Origin: an uncultured Lachnospiraceae bacterium
GTDB lineage: Bacteria; Bacillota; Clostridia; Lachnospirales; Lachnospiraceae
Length of the DNA: 64,000 nt
NCBI GenBank assembly: GCA_910587105.1
Contig: CAJUMB010000003.1
Location: 50,513-114,512, forward strand
Reading direction: 5' to 3'
The notes beneath the pieces were generated by a model. The model saw only the letters and a list, made by a program, of their open reading frames with translations. It was not told where the DNA came from and made no database searches. The position numbers and the translations under genes were made by a program. Below, in pieces: positions 26,118 through 33,446 of this stretch (positions are counted from its first letter, which is position 1; the number at the start of each line of letters is the position of its first letter).

Positions 26118-26879
26118 ATGATGAAAAAAATATTTTGCGGGTTGATGGCAGCTGTATTATTGATAGGGCTTCAGGCTCCTGTTCCAGTGGAGGCTGCGGG
26201 GAAATTTGTTTTTTCTGAGACGCAGGATTCGTCTGTAAAGGTGAAAGGGGCTGTTTTTACTGCTGAGAGGTATCTGACTGGACCGGGCTATTCAAAAATC
26301 ATAAGAAAAAAGGATGGAAAGAGTACAACAATTTTGTCTGGAGTGGATGCGGGTTTTGCTACTGACGGGGATGTTTTGTATTATTCTAAACCTGTAAAAC
26401 AGATAAACAGTTTTTCCTGGAAAAATACGGTATACTGCTATAATATTAAGTTAAAGAAAAGCAGGAAAATTGTGTCAGGAAGAGATTTCGTAGTTCAAGG
26501 ATGCAGCGGGAGATATTTATACTGCGGAAACAATAACGGTGCAGATGGTGTGAATCTGTATGCGGTGAATGTAAAAACAAAAAAGAAAAAACATATGGTT
26601 AATACGGTGGGCAAGGTTGTGGTTTCCGATGGCAAAGTGCTCACAACAACAAATTCTGGGGCATTAGGCAACTATCCGATTCATGTTTTTAATCTCAATG
26701 GCTCCGGGAAGAAAAAGATCGCAGAAGGCTGTCATGCCACGATAAAAAAAGGAAAAATATATTACGCCAGATGGAATATGAAAACAAATAAGTTTAAGGT
26801 TTATCGCTGTTCATTGAAAGGAAATAACAAAAAAGCTGTTACAAAATGGCTTAGTCGTACTCCATCCAAGTATTTTTAG
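26118..26879 (+). CDS. Secreted beta-propeller-like protein (DUF5050-like)
   Basis: A 253-residue exported protein. It has a signal peptide (about 1-24, ending VEAA) followed by repeated short beta strands with a recurring pattern of Tyr/Asp/Gly turns and Lys-rich loops (GDVLYYSKP, NTVYCYNIKLKKSRK, GRYLYCGNNNGADGVNLYAVNVKTKKKK, KIYYARWNMKTNKFKVYRC). That pattern is seen in DUF5050/six-bladed propeller-like proteins of clostridia. Function unknown. ATG 26118 is preferred; a longer frame from 26040 would begin inside the rnf terminator. Only about 30 nt separate it from that terminator, so its promoter is unclear. Confidence 0.7.
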   Translation: MMKKIFCGLMAAVLLIGLQAPVPVEAAGKFVFSETQDSSVKVKGAVFTAERYLTGPGYSKIIRKKDGKSTTILSGVDAGFATDGDVLYYSKPVKQINSFSWKNTVYCYNIKLKKSRKIVSGRDFVVQGCSGRYLYCGNNNGADGVNLYAVNVKTKKKKHMVNTVGKVVVSDGKVLTTTNSGALGNYPIHVFNLNGSGKKKIAEGCHATIKKGKIYYARWNMKTNKFKVYRCSLKGNNKKAVTKWLSRTPSKYF

Positions 26880-26936
26880 GAGCATTGATATAGCTGCAGC
26901 TGGCGAAGGAGTTTTACTGCTTATGAGGAGGGTATA

Positions 26937-27989
26937 ATGAAACGAATTCACTTAAATTTTTATATAAACTATCTGCTTATCTGGTTCCTGTTATTTGGGA
27001 TTTTTGCAGTAAATACTGTATGCGGCGCACAGATAGTATGTGCATCCAGTGACAGAAAGGAAACGGTAGAGATAACCGTTTCCGCAGCGGGAGACTGCAC
27101 TCTCGGTGTGGACTCCAGATATAACAGTGTTTTCAATGAATATTACAGAGTCCATGGCTCCGCATATTTTCTGCAGAAAGTGAAAAAGATTTTTTCAAAA
27201 GATGACATTACCATTGTAAATCTGGAAGGGACTTTTACAGATGCAGTGAACCGTGCAGATAAAACTTTCACCTTCAAAGGACCGGCAGATTATGTTAGGA
27301 TTTTGAAAAAGGGGTCTGTGGAGGTGGTGAACACAGCAAACAATCACACCTTTGATTATGGAAAACAGGGCTATTTGGATACTGTAAAGACTCTGAAAAA
27401 GAACAGAGTCAAATACTGCAGAAACAGTGTAATCGCCTATCAGACGGTGAAAGGGATAAAAACTGCATTTCTCGGATTCAATCAGCTGGACGGTGTGACG
27501 AAAGAAACGGTGGAGAAGACTATCCAGAAAGCGAAAAGGAAGAATGCCCAAATTATCATTGTAAGTTTTCACTGGGGAATCGAGGGCTCTTACTACCCCA
27601 ATTCCACACAGAAATCCCTGGCCCGGACTGCTGTTAAAAGCGGTGCATCGCTGGTTTTAGGGCACCATCCCCATATTCTTCAGGGCATTGAGCGGTACAA
27701 GGGGCGTTACATTGTATACAGCCTTGGGAATTTCTGTTTCGGCGGCAATACCAATCCTGGGGACAAGGACACCATGATTTTTCAGCAGACTTTTTCAGTG
27801 AAAGACGGTGCAGTGGAAAAAAATAAAGACATCAAAGTGATTCCCTGCTCCATATCCTCCAAATCCTACACCAATGATTTTCAGCCCCGGACACTTTCCG
27901 GCAGTGAGAAGGCCCGGGTGATTAAGAAAATGAATGGATTAAGCAGGGGCAGAGGAGTTCAGCTGAGAGCCAGCGGGAAAGTGAAATAA
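26937..27989 (+). CDS. CapA family protein (poly-gamma-glutamate synthesis-type metallophosphatase fold)
   Basis: A 350-residue exported protein with an N-terminal membrane/signal helix (about 8-30) and a CapA domain. The conserved segments are AAGDCTLG (about 51-58), VNLEGTFT, FKGPADYVRILKKGSVEVVNTANNHTFDYG, FHWGIEG and GHHPHILQG. Family members take part in poly-gamma-glutamate capsule anchoring or act as calcineurin-like esterases. No capB/capC lies nearby, so capsule synthesis cannot be concluded. A GAGGAGGG precedes the ATG. Confidence 0.87.
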   Translation: MKRIHLNFYINYLLIWFLLFGIFAVNTVCGAQIVCASSDRKETVEITVSAAGDCTLGVDSRYNSVFNEYYRVHGSAYFLQKVKKIFSKDDITIVNLEGTFTDAVNRADKTFTFKGPADYVRILKKGSVEVVNTANNHTFDYGKQGYLDTVKTLKKNRVKYCRNSVIAYQTVKGIKTAFLGFNQLDGVTKETVEKTIQKAKRKNAQIIIVSFHWGIEGSYYPNSTQKSLARTAVKSGASLVLGHHPHILQGIERYKGRYIVYSLGNFCFGGNTNPGDKDTMIFQQTFSVKDGAVEKNKDIKVIPCSISSKSYTNDFQPRTLSGSEKARVIKKMNGLSRGRGVQLRASGKVK

Positions 27990-28144
27990 CTTTGTATCGC
28001 GATGCACATTATTTCATAAGGCTTGCGGGAAACTCTGTTTGATGTTATGGTATAGGAAAAGGCAAAGATAGGAAGGGAGGATGAGTATCAGGAATTAATT
28101 TGTAAAACTATGAGGCAGCGTTCTGCTTTCTCATCAAGTTGGCG

Positions 28145-28176
28145 AAAAGGGTGTTACCAGAAGTGACGCCCTTTTT
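28145..28176 (+). terminator. Terminator-like hairpin downstream of capA-like gene
   Basis: AAAAGGGTGT (28145-28154) pairs with ACGCCCTTTT (28166-28175) and is followed by T residues. The 28,000-28,310 stretch otherwise has no gene I can support. A second hairpin without a T run (CTGCATGAC...GTCACTGCAG) lies at 28,261-28,302. Confidence 0.6.
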
Positions 28177-28314
28177 ACAGCTTCTTGTGAAGGCGTAAAA
28201 AGTTTTACGGGTTGGTTTTTTCCCAGTTCTGGGAAAAGTATTAAAAATTAATTATTAAGACTGCATGACGGGGTGATCTGCTTCCGATCGGTGTCACTGC
28301 AGTAAAATTTGTAG

Positions 28315-28343
28315 TTGAAAAATCCACGTAAATGACATATAAT
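28315..28343 (+). promoter_or_regulatory. Strong sigma-A promoter of the antisense (antitoxin) RNA
   Basis: TTGAAA (28315-28320), exactly 17 bp, TATAAT (28338-28343). It drives plus-strand transcription toward the shared terminator at 28401-28446. Confidence 0.8.
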
Positions 28344-28349
28344 ATGCTT

Positions 28350-28446
28350 AACAAGGGAACTGCTGGCCAGTGTACACCTGGCCGCCGGTATAGTATCAGC
28401 AAAATAGCGCCTCATCTTACCAGGACGGGGGCGCTATTTTTTGTTT
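28350..28446 (+). ncRNA. Candidate antitoxin RNA of a type I toxin-antitoxin pair
   Basis: Predicted RNA of about 95 nt from the consensus promoter at 28315-28343 to the hairpin at 28401-28440. It has no plausible start codon with a ribosome binding site. Its 3' end is complementary to the last codons and 3' UTR of the minus-strand toxin mRNA, the usual layout of txpA/ratA- and bsrG/SR4-type systems. It is predicted from position only. Confidence 0.6.
28401..28446 (+). terminator. Bidirectional terminator shared by toxin mRNA and antisense RNA
   Basis: AAAATAGCGCC (28401-28411) and GGCGCTATTTT (28430-28440) form an 11-bp perfect stem. T-rich tails exist on the plus strand, and an A-run on the left gives a partial U tail on the minus strand. 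Confidence 0.85.
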
Positions 28447-28523
28447 ATAAAAATAGTAATCACAAGGGTGACTACAGCACAGAGCATTATCACAAACTGA
28501 AATAAGTCTCCATATGTAACCAT
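28434..28523 (-). CDS. Holin-like type I toxin (small membrane peptide)
   Basis: A 29-residue peptide, MVTYGDLFQFVIMLCAVVTL followed by VITIFINKK. It is one hydrophobic helix with a Lys tail and a polar MxTYxxL start, the pattern of the putative holin-like toxin (Hol-Tox, TxpA/BsrG-like) group. Such peptides insert in the membrane and are silenced by antisense RNA. A perfect AAGGAGG lies 8-9 nt before the ATG. The stop codon is inside the shared terminator stem. The mRNA likely starts near 28583: a TATAAT at 28595-28590 (minus) is present, but no good -35, so it should be weaker than the antisense promoter. Confidence 0.78.
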   Translation of the reverse strand: MVTYGDLFQFVIMLCAVVTLVITIFINKK

Positions 28524-28860
28524 AGCACCAGCCTCCTTCCTTTTGTCCGGCGGCTGGCATAGCACCCCAGCGGTTCCCCTGGTAAGCATATTATATTGTC
28601 ATGGTGCAGAGGGCCGTTTGTCCCTGAGTGAGCTTTATTTCGGCACTGCTGTCAATGAACGGGGTCGAAACCTTTGACCATGTGTGGTCGAATTCCCTGC
28701 CCTATCACAAAAAACTATGCCCGATGCCGTCGGAACGGAAATAGGGGCAGATTTGGGGCTATTCGGGGGTGTCTGGTGTTTTTGGGCATGGTATAAATTC
28801 TAGTTTCTAAGACACGCTCTAATTTCATTTTAAACTTTTCAAGAAATCTGCCGCAGAATT
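28524..28860. other. Intergenic stretch between toxin and riboswitch
   Basis: No gene supported. The first 80 bp are the toxin 5' UTR and promoter. The rest has short stop-interrupted frames. A motif near 28800 (TTTCTAAGACACGCTCTAAT) resembles one at about 19838 (TTTTTAAGGCACGCTCCAAT), which suggests a small dispersed repeat or element end. Confidence 0.5.
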
Positions 28861-28866
28861 TTTATA

Positions 28867-28896
28867 TTGACAAAACAGCTTATTTTATTGTAATAT
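28867..28896 (+). promoter_or_regulatory. Promoter of the riboswitch-antiporter transcript
   Basis: TTGACA (28867-28872), an 18-bp spacer and TAATAT (28891-28896), just ahead of the aptamer. Confidence 0.75.
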
Positions 28897-28907
28897 AAAA
28901 CATAAAT

Positions 28908-29041
28908 AAAGGGAGTAGCTTGCATGGAATTCGTTCCGTGTTTACTTTACCGTCAATACGATTTTCTCCATGGAAAATCCGGTTTTGTAAGTAAAAAGCG
29001 AGACTTTGTTGTTATTACGCAGCAAAGCCCTCGCTTTTTTT
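28908..29041 (+). promoter_or_regulatory. yybP-ykoY (Mn2+) riboswitch with terminator platform
   Basis: The aptamer hallmarks are in order: AAAGGGAGTAGC (28908-28919, loop L1), a variable hairpin, CGTCAATACGA (28951-28961, loop L3), the P3 hairpin GATTTTC/GAAAATC, then CCGGTTTTGT (28979-28988), matching the CCGGCUUUGU of B. subtilis yybP. TTTACTTTAC and GTAAGTAAA enclose this half. It runs directly into a strong terminator (AAAAAGCGAG at 28993-29002 with CTCGCTTTTT at 29030-29039). In this family Mn2+ binding usually blocks the terminator and turns on export genes. The next gene is a Ca2+/Na+ exchanger-type cation transporter, a plausible target. Confidence 0.88.
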
Positions 29042-29141
29042 GTTCCAAAAAGGGGGCAGAGAGCTGCAAAATCATGTACTCTTAAAGTCTGGGAAAGAGA
29101 GATTCTGAGAGTACGTAATCAGATGAAGGAGGAAATGGTAT

Positions 29142-30068
29142 ATGGAAATCATTGTTTCAATGTTGATGCTGGCACTGGGGTTTTTTATGCTGGTAAAGGG
29201 TGCTGACTGGTTTGTGGAGGGAGCTTCCGCTATTGCGGACCGGTTTGGAATCCCTCAGCTGATTATCGGGCTGACCATTGTGGCTATGGGGACCAGTGCG
29301 CCGGAGGCAGCGGTGAGTATTACAGCCGCATTAAAGGGAAGTGCGGATATCACAATCGGGAATATTGTGGGCAGCAACATTTTAAATATTTTGATTATTC
29401 TGGGGATTTCATCGATTATCGTACCGCTGGCTGTCTCCAGACCCGTCCTGCGCCGCGAGATGCCGTTCATGACTGCTGTCACAGTGCTGTTGTTTTGGAT
29501 GGGAGTAGACGGGAAAATCGGATTTCTTGACGGTCTGGTATTATCCCTGATTTTTCTGTTCTATCTGGGATGGCTGTTTTTCACAGCAAGAAAAAGCGGA
29601 GAAGTGGATATGGCTGCAGTGGAAAAGCCCAGTCTGTGGAAGTCTGTACTAGGCACAGGGGCAGGACTTGTACTGATCATTGCCGGAAGCCATGCGGCAG
29701 TGGATGGGGCTTCCCATATGGCGGAGATTCTGGGAATGAGTGAGCGTTTCATCGGATTGACTATTGTGGCCCTGGGAACGTCCCTGCCAGAGCTGGTTAC
29801 ATCAGTATCGGCAGCCAAGAAAGGAAATGCAGACATTGCCATAGGAAATATTGTGGGCAGCAATATTTTTAATATTTTATTCGTGGTGGGGATATCTGCG
29901 CTGATTACGCCTGTGCCTTTTTCCGTTGGGTTTTATATAGACATTGTGACAGCGGTGTCTGCATGTATTTTGCTTCTGTGTCTCTGTGTGCAGCATCAGA
30001 GGCTGAATCGTATGGGCGGGATTGTACTGGTGTCTGCTTATCTCTTATATTTTGTTATGATTTGTTAA
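29142..30068 (+). CDS. CaCA-family calcium/sodium antiporter (YrbG-like)
   Basis: Membrane cation exchanger of 308 residues with about ten helices in two inverted halves. Each half carries the alpha-repeat motif: GLTIVAMGTSAPEAAVS with GNIVGSNILNI, and GLTIVALGTSLPELVTS with GNIVGSNIFNI. A GAAGGAGG precedes the ATG. Given the Mn2+ riboswitch in its leader, manganese (or Ca2+/Mn2+) efflux is the likely physiological task; that is inference from regulation. A terminator ends the gene. Confidence 0.93.
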   Translation: MEIIVSMLMLALGFFMLVKGADWFVEGASAIADRFGIPQLIIGLTIVAMGTSAPEAAVSITAALKGSADITIGNIVGSNILNILIILGISSIIVPLAVSRPVLRREMPFMTAVTVLLFWMGVDGKIGFLDGLVLSLIFLFYLGWLFFTARKSGEVDMAAVEKPSLWKSVLGTGAGLVLIIAGSHAAVDGASHMAEILGMSERFIGLTIVALGTSLPELVTSVSAAKKGNADIAIGNIVGSNIFNILFVVGISALITPVPFSVGFYIDIVTAVSACILLLCLCVQHQRLNRMGGIVLVSAYLLYFVMIC

Positions 30069-30126
30069 GGAACTACTCCCAAATCTTCCATCTGCTGCTT
30101 TTCAAAAAAGAATAGTTTTTAAAAGG

Positions 30127-30164
30127 ACCCAGATTTTCCTAATAAAGGAATGCTGGGTTTTTTT
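30127..30164 (+). terminator. Rho-independent terminator of the antiporter gene
   Basis: ACCCAGATTTTCC (30127-30139) pairs with GGAATGCTGGGT (30147-30158), with a T7 tail. On the minus strand the same hairpin is followed by a short T-rich tail and could also stop leftward transcripts. Confidence 0.88.
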
Positions 30165-30463
30165 ACGGAGTTTGTTCATAGTACACTGCAGGTAATGTTC
30201 GCTGTAGTGTTATGATGTCCTCGAAAAAATCACAGCAAACGGCGGTTTTGCAACAAAAGCTCGTCTGTGTCTTTTGCATTTCTACAAAAAGAAGGGGGAC
30301 TGTCCCCATGTCAACATACATTTCGAGAGTTTGCGGTCTGGTACGATTATATCATGTTTTCAGTTCTCAAAAATTCCCTATTTTAACTAAGATCGGAAAG
30401 AATCATCCTGAAAGAGGATTTGCAAATTAATGAGCAGAATATTAGAAAAAGAGGTTTTCGAAG
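30165..30463. other. Intergenic stretch left of the invertible segment
   Basis: No gene supported; the 72-codon frame at 30212-30430 has no family resemblance and no ribosome binding site. It contains a near-palindrome GGGGACTGTCCCC at 30295-30307, of a type common in clostridial intergenic DNA. Confidence 0.5.
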
Positions 30464-30487
30464 TTTCGCAGAGTAGCCCACTCTGCG
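30464..30487 (+). repeat. Left inverted repeat (IRL)
   Basis: 24 bp identical to the reverse complement of 31897-31920. It is itself a hairpin: arms CGCAGAGT and ACTCTGCG around an asymmetric AGCCC centre. The left copy extends to a 29-bp palindrome (30463-30491, with GTTT/AAAC ends). The asymmetric centre would set crossover direction. Confidence 0.9.
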
Positions 30488-30515
30488 AAACTATTACTTT
30501 GAATTTACAGTATTT

Positions 30516-30544
30516 ATAATACGAAATTCACGATATTTTGTCAA
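30516..30544 (-). promoter_or_regulatory. Outward sigma-A promoter inside the invertible segment
   Basis: On the minus strand: TTGACA (30544-30539), exactly 17 bp, TATTAT (30521-30516), with predicted start near 30509. It transcribes leftward through IRL as sequenced. After inversion it would read through the right junction into the phosphatase gene at 32078. Confidence 0.78.
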
Positions 30545-30707
30545 TATAATTGTGTGCATTTTAAAGAAAAAGGAGAATCTTAGCAGCTGATTACTCTGTG
30601 ACTAAAAATAATCTTGTAATTACAGTGGGAAATTCAGCATTTACACGTTAATTGTTTTCTTTATTGCCGTCAAAATTATAGTCAGAAAATAAGGGAGGGA
30701 AGATTTT

Positions 30708-31841
30708 ATGTCCAGAAAAGGTGAAAACATTTACAAACGAAAAGATGGCAGATGGGAGGGCAGGTATATTAAAGCACGAATGGCCACAGGAAGAGCAAAG
30801 TATGGTTATGTCTATGCAAAAACTTATGCAGAAGTGAAACAAAAATTATATTCCGAGTGTAAGCTGTATACACAGGCAGATTTAGGTATTCAAACGGCGG
30901 ACTCAACGCTTTTTCAAAACATTGCACAAGAGTGGATGCAGTTCATACAGCCCCAGATAAAAGAATCCACAAATGTGAAATATCATAATCTGTTAAAGAA
31001 TTATATTCTGCCTTCTTTTGGGAATAAACAACTGTCCGGTCTTACACATGATTTTTTAAAAGAATACTGTACCAGGCAGCTTTTATATGGAGGGGTGAAA
31101 GGGACGGGATTGTCGCCGAAAACGGTTTCGGATACCTTATCCTTAATTCGGAACATTCTGCGTTTTGCCGAGAATACTGGCAGGACGCCAGCCTGTGACG
31201 GAAAATATATTTTGATTAGACAGACGGCAAAAGAGATGCGGGTGCTCAGCCGGAGCGAACAGGATAAATTATGCCAGTATTTATATTCGGATTTAAATGT
31301 TCGAAACGCAGGAATTTTAATTTGTCTGTTTACTGGGCTTCGTGTGGGGGAAATCTGTGCTCTGCGATGGGAAGACATTTCACTAAGTGAAAAGCTGATC
31401 TATATACATCGGACGGTCCAGCGTATTCAGATTTCCGGAAATTCTGATAAGAAAACAAGAATTGTAGTTTCAAAACCGAAAAGCAGCAGTTCTATCCGTA
31501 AAATCCCATTGCCAGATGACCTTGTAGGAATGATTTTAAAACTGCAGTCTGAGAAGAAAGGATATTTTTTGACAGGCAGCAGACAACCCTTGGAGCCGAG
31601 AACAATGCAGAACCATTTTAAGCGGGTGCTGGAAAGAGGCGGTGTGCCGCCGGCTAATTTTCATTCACTAAGGCATACATTTGCCACCCGCTGTGTTGAG
31701 CTTGGCTTTGATGTAAAAAGCCTCAGTGAAATCTTGGGGCATGCCAACGTAAATATTACTTTAAATCGCTATGTGCATCCATCTATGGAGCTAAAACGGG
31801 AGAACATGCAGCGAATATCCTCTCTGATCGCCGTCAGATAG
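30708..31841 (+). CDS. Tyrosine recombinase/integrase
   Basis: Site-specific recombinase of 377 residues. The N-terminus (about 5-48) is an arm-type DNA-binding domain (GENIYKRKDGRWEGRYIKAR). Residues about 65-160 form the SAM-like core-binding domain. The catalytic domain keeps the full set R212 (TGLRVGEI), H319-x-x-R322 (HSLRHTFATR), H345 (LGHANV) and nucleophile Y355 (LNRYVH). A GGGAGGGAAG precedes ATG 30708. No excisionase, relaxase or phage gene is nearby. It is the only gene between the two inverted repeats, so local inversion is its likely job. Confidence 0.93.
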   Translation: MSRKGENIYKRKDGRWEGRYIKARMATGRAKYGYVYAKTYAEVKQKLYSECKLYTQADLGIQTADSTLFQNIAQEWMQFIQPQIKESTNVKYHNLLKNYILPSFGNKQLSGLTHDFLKEYCTRQLLYGGVKGTGLSPKTVSDTLSLIRNILRFAENTGRTPACDGKYILIRQTAKEMRVLSRSEQDKLCQYLYSDLNVRNAGILICLFTGLRVGEICALRWEDISLSEKLIYIHRTVQRIQISGNSDKKTRIVVSKPKSSSSIRKIPLPDDLVGMILKLQSEKKGYFLTGSRQPLEPRTMQNHFKRVLERGGVPPANFHSLRHTFATRCVELGFDVKSLSEILGHANVNITLNRYVHPSMELKRENMQRISSLIAVR

Positions 31842-31896
31842 TCCGTCAGTTTGTCCTGTTTTTGCTGATAGTTATGTATATGAGATTCCTTTTAAA

Positions 31897-31920
31897 CGCA
31901 GAGTGGGCTACTCTGCGAAA
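31897..31920 (-). repeat. Right inverted repeat (IRR)
   Basis: Exact reverse complement of 30464-30487. It lies 55 bp after the recombinase stop and 158 bp before the PP2C start. Confidence 0.9.
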
Positions 31921-32001
31921 GTGACAATTAGATTTAGATGATTGATAGTCTATCCTGGAATCTGAGTTTTATACATGGATTGGCAGGAATATCTATTTGT
32001 T

Positions 32002-32033
32002 TTGACAACAGAGGCCATCGCACCAAATGGTGC
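32002..32033 (+). promoter_or_regulatory. Possible operator/weak promoter before the signalling island
   Basis: TTGACA (32002-32007) has no acceptable -10 at 17 bp (AAATGG). A perfect 6-bp dyad GCACCA-AA-TGGTGC (32020-32033) covers that position. It could be a regulator site or a small hairpin. No other good promoter is visible between IRR and the first gene. Confidence 0.35.
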
Positions 32034-32077
32034 ATGAAGTTAGTATATCATTAATTTTGAGGAGAGGGAAAGGATAT

Positions 32078-32809
32078 ATGACGTTGAACTTAAATGTTAC
32101 ATACCATACCGTGACCAGTAAAGGCGGGCGTTCAGTGAACGAAGATTCGCTAGATACGTTTTTGATGCCGGAACGCAAAGGGTTTATTTTATGCGATGGT
32201 TTAGGCGGTCATGGCAGCGGCGACGCGGCGTCGCAGCTTGTAGTGAAAAAGGTTCGGGAATCATTAGAAACCTCTGCGTCTTTGGAAGAAAGTATATTAT
32301 ATGCGCAGAAAGCTCTGCTTTTGAAGCAGCAGCAGGAACATGCGGAGAATTTTATGAAAACAACGGCAGCAGTCCTGTTGATTCAGGGGAATACTGCCAG
32401 ATTTGCCCATGTGGGGGATTCCCGGATTTACTATTTTGAAAAATCGAGATATATACTGCGCAGCCAGGATCACAGCGTGCCCCAAATGCTGGCAAAACAT
32501 GGGGATATACGCGATAAGGATATTCGTCATCATGAAGACCGTAACCGTCTGCTGCGGGTGATGGGAACGGAATGGGAAAACCCCAAATATGAAATATCAG
32601 ACAAAATCTCAATAACGAATCGTACCAGCTTTCTGCTGTGCAGTGACGGATTCTGGGAGTTGATCGATGAAAAAAATATGTGCAGAACCCTGAAAAAGTC
32701 AAAGACTCCAAAAGAATGGCTGCAGAGTATGACTCAGATTGTGTTAAAGAACGGAAGCGGGACTAATATGGATAATTATTCGGCTGTTGCCGTTTTTATC
32801 AGAAATTAA
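32078..32809 (+). CDS. PP2C-family Ser/Thr protein phosphatase
   Basis: Metal-dependent protein phosphatase, 243 residues, no membrane segment. The PPM/PP2C motifs are all present: GRSVNEDS near the N-terminus, ILCDGLGGHGSGD (about 42-54), TTAAVLL, HVGDSRIYYF, QDHS, LLCSDGFWEL and MDNYSAVAVF, which supply the metal-binding Asp residues. ATG 32078 with GAGGAGAGG is chosen; the frame from 32027 adds 17 unlikely residues. First gene of the island. It should reverse phosphorylation by the kinases encoded downstream; a second PP2C is at 36525. Confidence 0.92.
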   Translation: MTLNLNVTYHTVTSKGGRSVNEDSLDTFLMPERKGFILCDGLGGHGSGDAASQLVVKKVRESLETSASLEESILYAQKALLLKQQQEHAENFMKTTAAVLLIQGNTARFAHVGDSRIYYFEKSRYILRSQDHSVPQMLAKHGDIRDKDIRHHEDRNRLLRVMGTEWENPKYEISDKISITNRTSFLLCSDGFWELIDEKNMCRTLKKSKTPKEWLQSMTQIVLKNGSGTNMDNYSAVAVFIRN

Positions 32810-32834
32810 AAACGGCAGAAAAAGGAAAAGAAAA

Positions 32835-33446
32835 ATGATCACAAGATGTAGAAACGGACATTGGTATGACACCAGTGTGGACAAAGAATGCCCCCATTGT
32901 AAGCAGGAAGGGCAGCGTCTGGGGATTCAGATCAATGACATTGAGGAGGATGACAAAACAATTTCTCTTATAGAAATGGATTCCTCACTGGAGGAAGAGC
33001 TTGAAAGCATTATCACGTCCAATACTGGTGCGGCAGACGACGGATTATCTGGAGAGGACGATAATAGGACCATTGCCTTCGGATTTTTCGGCATAGCAGA
33101 GATTTCTCCCGTGACAGGGTGGCTGGTCTGTATGACGGGAACAGAGCGGGGGAGAGATTACCGCCTTCACGCAGGAAAGAATTTTATCGGGCGCAGCACT
33201 TCTATGGATGTGCTAGTGGCGGAGGATAAGACCATAGCCAGGAATAAGCATTGTTCTGTTGTCTATGATCCTAAAGGAAATTCCTTTTATGTGTCCGGCG
33301 AAGGGGGCAATCTGGTTTATCTAAATGGCAGACTCCTGGATTCTTCCGCACAGCTTCAGGAAGGTGACAAAATAACGGTGGGAAAGACAGACTTCATGTT
33401 TATACCATTTTGCAGGGAGGAAAGAACATGGGGAAAAGAATCGTAG
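32835..33446 (+). CDS. FHA-domain protein with N-terminal zinc-ribbon-like motif
   Basis: A 203-residue soluble protein. The N-terminus has RCRNGHWYDTSVDKECPHC, the same CxNGHxYD...CPHC module as the protein at 37450, and likely binds zinc. An acidic linker follows (about 35-80). The C-terminal FHA domain (about 112-190) shows GRSTSMDVLVAEDKTIARNKHCSVVYD and the NLVYLNG end strand. FHA domains bind phosphothreonine peptides, so it is a predicted reader of the island's kinases. ATG 32835 is used; the frame opens upstream inside the PP2C gene. It overlaps the next gene by 19 nt. Confidence 0.87.
   Translation: MITRCRNGHWYDTSVDKECPHCKQEGQRLGIQINDIEEDDKTISLIEMDSSLEEELESIITSNTGAADDGLSGEDDNRTIAFGFFGIAEISPVTGWLVCMTGTERGRDYRLHAGKNFIGRSTSMDVLVAEDKTIARNKHCSVVYDPKGNSFYVSGEGGNLVYLNGRLLDSSAQLQEGDKITVGKTDFMFIPFCREERTWGKES

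Larger units (their letters stand above)
30464..31920 (+). mobile_element. Predicted invertible DNA segment (inverton) with its own recombinase
   Basis: The segment is bounded by perfect 24-bp inverted repeats (30464-30487 and 31897-31920). It contains a tyrosine recombinase gene and, between the left repeat and that gene, an outward consensus sigma-A promoter on the minus strand. Recombination between inverted sites would flip about 1.4 kb and turn this promoter toward the 22-gene kinase/FHA island that begins 158 bp beyond the right repeat. As sequenced it points left, away from the island. This is inferred from layout; a simple insertion with inverted ends is the alternative. Confidence 0.7.

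Noticed and set aside
28020..28110. Possible small gene starting at the ATG near 28081 behind GGGAGG
   Set aside because: The frame stops after five codons.
30212..30430. 72-codon open frame left of the invertible segment
   Set aside because: No ribosome binding site, no recognisable composition, spans a near-palindromic GGGGACTGTCCCC; treated as non-coding.
30464..31920. Integrase read as the end of a prophage or integrative element
   Set aside because: No phage, conjugation or excisionase genes on either side, and the flanking repeats are inverted, not direct, so an inversion unit fits better than an attL/attR pair.
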